The notes beneath the pieces are model-generated. The model worked only from the letters and a program-made list of their open reading frames with translations. It was not told where the DNA came from and did no database searches. Source: Deltaproteobacteria bacterium (GTDB taxonomy: Bacteria; Desulfobacterota_C; Deferrisomatia; Deferrisomatales; JACRMM01). From it: a DNA stretch of 9,851 bases. The stretch is taken from contig JACRCS010000122.1 in assembly GCA_016218905.1 (NCBI GenBank), positions 1-9,851 of the forward strand, given 5' to 3'. Made by a program: the position numbers and the translations under genes. Positions 6,351 to 9,851 of the stretch are shown one piece after another; within the stretch, counting starts at the first letter, position 1, and every line of letters starts with the position of its first letter.

Positions 6351-6390
6351 GGGAGCCTCTCACGGCGCCGGCGCGCCAGGGGACGCTCCC
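6351..6390 (+). terminator. Stem-loop after dctP (partial terminator candidate)
   Basis: Ten bases after the dctP stop, GGGAGC (6351-6356) can pair with GCTCCC (6385-6390), enclosing an inner stem GGCGC/GCGCC with loop CGGC (6364-6377). It is followed by TCCTTGGTT rather than a clean U tract. It probably marks a 3' end or processing barrier for an abundant dctP mRNA rather than full termination, since dctQM lie downstream in the same direction. Confidence 0.4.
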
Positions 6391-6398
6391 TCCTTGGT

Positions 6399-6480
6399 TA
6401 TCAGTTATCAGTTGTCAGTTATCAGTTGATCCCCCGGGCTTTCAGAGGGGGAACTGATGACTGACGACTAATGACTGAGA
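6399..6480 (+). repeat. Long heptamer hairpin between dctP and dctQ
   Basis: The left arm (6399-6427) is a heptamer array of GTTATCA/GTTGTCA type. The right arm (6452-6480) is its inverted counterpart. Over 29 positions I count 24 Watson-Crick pairs, 3 G-U pairs and 2 mismatches. The stem continues with CCCCC (6431-6435) paired to GGGGG (6447-6451) past a 3-nt bulge, with loop GGGCTTTCAGA. It ends 8 bp before the GGAG of dctQ. Such a structure would protect upstream dctP mRNA from 3' decay and lower dctQM expression, matching the excess of binding protein typical of TRAP systems (inference). Confidence 0.8.
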
Positions 6481-6497
6481 ACTCTCACGGAGCGACC

Positions 6498-6983
6498 ATG
6501 TTCAACCCGCTCTTCGTTTCCCTGCAGGCCGTTAGCAGGGCGCTGAACCTCCTGTCCGGGCTCGCGCTGACGCTCATGATGCTCCTCACCGTCACCGACG
6601 TCGTCTGTCGCGCCGGCGGGCATCCGATCCTCGGCGTCTACGAGATCGCGGCCCTGGGGCTGGCCGTGGTGATCGGGTGCGGGTTCCCGCAGACCTCTCT
6701 CGACCGGGGGCACGTCTACATGGAGTTCCTCCTCGAGAAGCTCTCCGGGGCGCCGCGGCGGATCCTAAACACCCTGACGCGGCTCGGTGCCTTCGTCCTC
6801 TTCATCCTCATCGGCTACAACCTGTTGAAGGTCGGCGCCGAGCTCTACAGCGCGGGCGAGGTCTCGCCGACGCTCCGGCTGCCCTTCTACCCGGTGGCGT
6901 ACCTCGTCGCGGTCTGCTGCTTCGTCCAATGCCTGGTCTTCCTGGCCGACGTCGTCCGGATCTGGAGAGGAGAATATGAGTGA
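6498..6983 (+). CDS. dctQ: TRAP transporter small membrane subunit, DctQ family
   Basis: A 161-residue inner-membrane protein, the small 4-TM subunit that joins the large DctM subunit in the transport complex. Predicted helices lie at about 16-36, 47-66, 94-114 and 133-153. Family features include TDVVCRAGGHPILGVYEIA after helix 1 and the GHVYMEFL segment after helix 2. I start at the ATG at 6498 because CGGAG lies 6 bp upstream. The in-frame ATG at 6471 lies inside the right arm of the intergenic hairpin and has no ribosome site. Its end overlaps dctM by 8 bp, so the two are translationally coupled. Sequence conservation in DctQ is low, but context and topology make the call firm. Confidence 0.92.
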   Translation: MFNPLFVSLQAVSRALNLLSGLALTLMMLLTVTDVVCRAGGHPILGVYEIAALGLAVVIGCGFPQTSLDRGHVYMEFLLEKLSGAPRRILNTLTRLGAFVLFILIGYNLLKVGAELYSAGEVSPTLRLPFYPVAYLVAVCCFVQCLVFLADVVRIWRGEYE

Positions 6984-8280
6984 AGTAACGATCGGCCTCC
7001 TCTCCCTGGTCGTCTTGCTCCTCCTCTTCTCGACGGGGATCGAGCTCGGCTTCGCCATGGGCCTCGTCGGCTTCGCAGGCTTCTGGTACGTGAACGGCTT
7101 CAACGCCGCCGTGAACCTCCTCTCCCGTGACGTCTTCGACGTGCTGACGAACTACGGGTACACGGTCTTCCCGCTCTTTATCCTGATGGGGCAGATCGCC
7201 TTCAACGCGGGCATCGCGGCGAGGCTCTACGACTGCGCCCACAAGTTCCTCGGGCACATTCCCGGCGGGCTCGCCATCGCCACGGTCTTCGGCGCGACGG
7301 CCTTCAAGTCGATCTGCGGTTCGTCGGCTGCGACCTCGGCGACCTTCGCCAGCGTGGCCATCCCGGAGATGGACCGCAGGGGCTACAGCAAGGAGCTCTC
7401 CACCGGGGTGGTCGCGACCGTCGGGACGCTGGGCGTCATCCTGCCGCCGAGCGTTACGCTCATCATCCTCGGGATCCTGACGGAGCAATCGATCGGGCAG
7501 CTCTTCCTCGCCGGCATCGTGCCGGGGCTCCTCATCGCGCTCACGTTCGTCGGGATCATCTACGGCTGGGCCAAGATGGACCCCGCGGTGGCGCCGCGCT
7601 CGGAGCGGTCCGACTGGGGGGAGCGGTTCCGGTCGCTGCCGGATGTCTTCTGGGTCCTCCTCATCTTCGTCGTGGTCGTCGGCGGGATCATGAAGGGCTA
7701 CTTCACGCCTTCCGAAGCTGCCGCCGTCGGGACCTTCGCGGTGCTCGTCCTGGCCATCTTCCAGCGGGACATGACCTTCAGCCGGTACATCACGTCGGTG
7801 ACGCAATCGATCCGCACCGCCGTGATGCTCCTCACGCTGGTCGCCGGCTCCGTCGTCCTCGGGCACTTCATCGCGGTGACGAACATCCCCCAGATCGGCG
7901 CCGACTGGATCGCGGCGCTCCCCTGGAACCGCTACGTCATCATGGGGCTGATCTCGGTCATCTACATCGTCGGGGGCTCCTTCATCGACGACCTCGCCTT
8001 CCTGATCCTGGCGACGCCCATCTTCTTCCCGGCGGTGCAGAAGCTCGGGTTCCACCCGGTGTGGTTCTGCATCATGCTCGGCGTCGTCGCCATGGTGGGC
8101 GTCGTGATCCCGCCCGTCGCGATCTGCGTCTTCGTGGTGAAGAACATCACCAAGGTGCCGATGACGACCATCTACAAGGGCGTCACCCCCTTCTTGATTG
8201 CGCTGACGGTGGCGTGGGTGCTCATGTTCGTCTTCCCGCAGCTCGCGTTGTGGCTGCCCTCGCTCGTCTACAAGATCTGA
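6976..8280 (+). CDS. dctM: TRAP transporter large permease subunit, DctM family
   Basis: A 434-residue polytopic inner-membrane protein of normal family length, the ion-coupled (usually Na+) transport subunit that receives substrate from DctP. DctM landmarks are GSSAATSATFASVAIPEM (115-132), the re-entrant hairpin segment GTLGVILPPSVTLIILG (150-166), GYFTPSEAAAVG (241-252), FIDDLAFLILATPIFFP (336-352) and the second re-entrant VIPPVAICVF (377-386). The ATG at 6976 follows AGAGGAGA and lies within the last codons of dctQ. The methyltransferase gene starts 26 bp after its stop, so dctQ, dctM and the methyltransferase form one operon, with dctP upstream across the hairpin. Confidence 0.97.
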   Translation: MSEVTIGLLSLVVLLLLFSTGIELGFAMGLVGFAGFWYVNGFNAAVNLLSRDVFDVLTNYGYTVFPLFILMGQIAFNAGIAARLYDCAHKFLGHIPGGLAIATVFGATAFKSICGSSAATSATFASVAIPEMDRRGYSKELSTGVVATVGTLGVILPPSVTLIILGILTEQSIGQLFLAGIVPGLLIALTFVGIIYGWAKMDPAVAPRSERSDWGERFRSLPDVFWVLLIFVVVVGGIMKGYFTPSEAAAVGTFAVLVLAIFQRDMTFSRYITSVTQSIRTAVMLLTLVAGSVVLGHFIAVTNIPQIGADWIAALPWNRYVIMGLISVIYIVGGSFIDDLAFLILATPIFFPAVQKLGFHPVWFCIMLGVVAMVGVVIPPVAICVFVVKNITKVPMTTIYKGVTPFLIALTVAWVLMFVFPQLALWLPSLVYKI

Positions 8281-8306
8281 GCGCGCACTTTCAGGAGAAG
8301 AGACCG

Positions 8307-9650
8307 ATGATTGCGCCGAACTGGAACCAGTTGACCCCCGATGAGCGCTTCGAGGCGCGGATGGCGGCGTGGATGGCGGAGGAGATCTCCTTCGTCTCAC
8401 CCCAGGTCGCGGAGACCCACCGCCGGCGGGCGCAGCGGCTCAAGGACGCGATCACCCTGAAGAAGCCGGACCGCGTGCCGATCCGCGCGAGCATCGCCAA
8501 CTACCTGGCCGAGTTCGCGGGGATGACCGCCTACGACCTCATGTACGATTCCGGGAAGTACCGGGAGGCGAGGATCCGGTTCCACGAGGAGTTCGACCCG
8601 GACTACCTCGTCTACGCCGGCGCGGCGAGCCCCGGCAGGGTCTTCGACATCCTCGACTACAAGCTCTACCGCTGGGCGGGGCACGGCATTCCGAAGGAGA
8701 GCCCGCTCCAGGCCCTCGAGCTCGAGCTCATGGGACCCGACGACTACGACCGGCTCATCGCCGATCCCGAGTCCTACTGCCTGCGTTCGTGGATGCCGAA
8801 GGCCTTCGGCGTGTTGGAGGGCCTCCAGCTGCTGCCCTCGTTCTTCACGACCATGGAGTTCCCGGGCGTCCCCGGCTTCGCCACCCCCGTCGGCACGCCG
8901 GACGTCCAGAAGGCCCTGAAGGCGCTGCTCGAGGCAGGCACCGCGGCGCTGGAGTGGGCGGGCGCGGTGGGCCAGGCCGACGCGCACATCGTCTCCACCT
9001 TCGGTGCCCCGGCCGTGCGGGAGGGGTTCAGCAAGGCGCCCTTCGACATCATCGGAGACACGTTCCGGGGCACCCGAGCCCTCTCGCTCGACCTCTTCCG
9101 GCGTCCGGCCAAGGTGATCGAGGCGATGGAGCGCATCGTGCCCATCGCCGTGGACCTCGGCGTCCGCTCCGCCAACGCGAGAAGGAGCCCCCTCGTCTTC
9201 ATGCCGCTCCACAAGGGCGCCGACGGCTTCATCTCCTCCAAGGACTTCGAGAAGTTCTACTGGCCGACGTTGAAGGCGGTCATCCTCGGGCTCATAAACG
9301 AGGGGCTCGTTCCGTCCCTCTTCGCGGAGGGCGGCTATAACCAGCGCCTCGACGTCATCGTCGACCCGGACATCCCGGCCGGCCGCACCTGCTGGCTCTT
9401 CGACCGGACCGATATGGTGAAGGTGAAGGAGCGCCTGGGGGGCTGGGCCTGTTTCGCCGGTAACGTCCCCGGCGCGATGATGAACATCGGCACGCCGGAA
9501 GAGGTGAGCGACTGCGTGAAGAAGCTGCTCGATACCGTGGCCGGGGACGGAGGATACATCCTGAGCCTCGGCGCCAGCATCGACCGCGCGAAGGCCGAGA
9601 ACGTCCACGCGATGTTCAACACCTGCAGGGAGTACGGCGTCTACCGGTAG
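8307..9650 (+). CDS. URO-D-fold methyltransferase (corrinoid system, putative substrate:corrinoid MT)
   Basis: A 447-residue cytoplasmic protein of the uroporphyrinogen decarboxylase superfamily (TIM barrel), in the branch found with corrinoid proteins rather than heme synthesis. Residues about 35-60 (RRRAQRLKDAITLKKPDRVPI) are the usual N-terminal entry of such enzymes. The C-terminal half has PLHKGADGFISSKDFEKFYWP (300-320), FAEGGYNQRLD (339-349), FAGNVPGAMMNIGTPEEV (383-400) and GGYILSLGASIDRAKAENVHAM (415-436). It lacks the HemE RQAGRY motif. It also lacks the His-x-Cys...Cys zinc triad of MtaA/MtbA: E341 and A423 stand at the corresponding points. H302 and E341 are possible metal ligands (inference). 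The ATG at 8307 follows AGGAG at 9 bp. Its likely role is methyl transfer from the imported compound to a corrinoid protein; the substrate is unknown. Confidence 0.85.
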   Translation: MIAPNWNQLTPDERFEARMAAWMAEEISFVSPQVAETHRRRAQRLKDAITLKKPDRVPIRASIANYLAEFAGMTAYDLMYDSGKYREARIRFHEEFDPDYLVYAGAASPGRVFDILDYKLYRWAGHGIPKESPLQALELELMGPDDYDRLIADPESYCLRSWMPKAFGVLEGLQLLPSFFTTMEFPGVPGFATPVGTPDVQKALKALLEAGTAALEWAGAVGQADAHIVSTFGAPAVREGFSKAPFDIIGDTFRGTRALSLDLFRRPAKVIEAMERIVPIAVDLGVRSANARRSPLVFMPLHKGADGFISSKDFEKFYWPTLKAVILGLINEGLVPSLFAEGGYNQRLDVIVDPDIPAGRTCWLFDRTDMVKVKERLGGWACFAGNVPGAMMNIGTPEEVSDCVKKLLDTVAGDGGYILSLGASIDRAKAENVHAMFNTCREYGVYR

Positions 9651-9658
9651 CCCCGGGG

Positions 9659-9680
9659 ACGGGTCACCGGCCCGTTTGTT
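9659..9680 (+). terminator. Weak intrinsic terminator candidate after the methyltransferase
   Basis: ACGGG (9659-9663) pairs with CCCGT (9671-9675) around a 7-nt loop and is followed by TTGTT, nine bases after the TAG stop of the operon's last gene. The stem is short and the U tract is interrupted, so confidence is limited. Confidence 0.4.
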
Positions 9681-9712
9681 AGCGGTTAGTTGTTAGCTGT
9701 TAGGAGTTAGTA
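9678..9712 (+). repeat. Five-copy heptamer array GTTAGNN
   Basis: Five consecutive heptamers, GTTAGCG, GTTAGTT, GTTAGCT, GTTAGGA and GTTAGTA, occupy 9678-9712. They resemble the GTTATCA heptamers between dctP and dctQ but lack an inverted partner arm. The array begins at the tail of the terminator candidate. I see no gene in the rest of 9651-9851. Confidence 0.75.
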
Positions 9713-9800
9713 CTACAACGAGGGATCCTTTGTGCTCGTGAGGGGCCGTCACCGGCGTCGGGGCACGGCAAAGGGCTTCCGAACCTCCCCGGCACCCCAG

Positions 9801-9838
9801 CCGTCATCGCGAGGCCCGAAGGGCCGTGGCGATCCAGG
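9801..9838. repeat. REP-like palindrome (GTCATCGCGAG...GCGATCC type)
   Basis: ATCGC (9806-9810) and GCGAT (9829-9833) flank GGCCC (9813-9817), a GAA loop, and GGGCC (9821-9825), giving a two-part hairpin. It matches the widespread intergenic GTCATTGCGAG-stem-GAAG-stem-GCAATCC palindrome known from many bacterial phyla. It is probably a dispersed non-coding element in this genome. Confidence 0.7.
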
Positions 9839-9851
9839 GCGGCCGAGCCAA

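Noticed and set aside
6471..6497. Earlier dctQ start at 6471
   Set aside because: It lies in the right arm of the intergenic hairpin and lacks a Shine-Dalgarno sequence; 6498 has CGGAG at proper spacing.
8307..9650. True uroporphyrinogen decarboxylase (HemE)
   Set aside because: It is about 100 residues longer than HemE, lacks the RQAGRY substrate motif, and sits with corrinoid and transporter genes.
9648..9680. TAG stop of the methyltransferase as a pyrrolysine codon
   Set aside because: Pyrrolysine occurs inside MttB/MtbB/MtmB families, not URO-D enzymes, and the frame after TAG shows no continuing homology and enters repeat sequence.

Overview
The window is GC-rich bacterial DNA (about two thirds G+C by eye) with compact operons and many short intergenic repeats. 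It reads as one accessory catabolic locus: a corrinoid-dependent methyl-transfer (demethylation) system joined to a TRAP-type solute importer. Lineage cannot be fixed from sequence alone. The mix of URO-D-type methyltransferase, RACE protein, DctP TRAP and heptamer intergenic repeats would fit an uncultured Methylomirabilota/Rokubacteria-like or Desulfobacterota-like bacterium, but this is only an inference.

Layout. Positions 1-297 are gene-free and repeat-rich (hairpin, 43-bp tandem repeat with palindromes, 9-bp tandem repeat). A corrinoid protein (298-924, minus) is divergent from a GntR/UTRA regulator (1203-1997, plus), whose stop overlaps the start of a second, paralogous corrinoid protein (1994-2653, plus). 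A hexamer inverted array (2667-2760) separates these from a convergent RACE gene for reductive activation of corrinoid proteins (2750-4612, minus). A 669-bp intergenic region (4613-5281) holds a long structured RACE leader, the RACE promoter and the leader of the TRAP operon. Then come dctP (5282-6340), a long intergenic hairpin (6351-6480), dctQ (6498-6983), dctM (6976-8280) and a URO-D-fold methyltransferase (8307-9650). The right end (9651-9851) holds a weak terminator, a heptamer array and a REP-like palindrome.

How it works together (inference from families). DctPQM imports a solute, probably a carboxylate. The URO-D-type enzyme moves a methyl group from the imported compound to Co(I) of one or both corrinoid proteins. 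RACE re-reduces accidentally oxidised Co(II) corrinoid using its [2Fe-2S] domain and ATP. The GntR protein probably senses a ligand and represses the set. No methyltransferase II passing the methyl group to tetrahydrofolate is present, so it must lie outside the window or be supplied by housekeeping genes.

The most interesting signal is regulatory. The minus-strand promoters of corrinoid protein 1 and of RACE, about 3.9 kb apart, have the same architecture: TTGAC(C/A), a 17-bp spacer, then a -10. Both spacers are filled by a palindromic CCCTAGG-centred motif, a strong candidate operator for the encoded GntR repressor. A second recurrent theme is head-to-head inverted arrays of 6-7-bp microrepeats that form long imperfect hairpins between genes.
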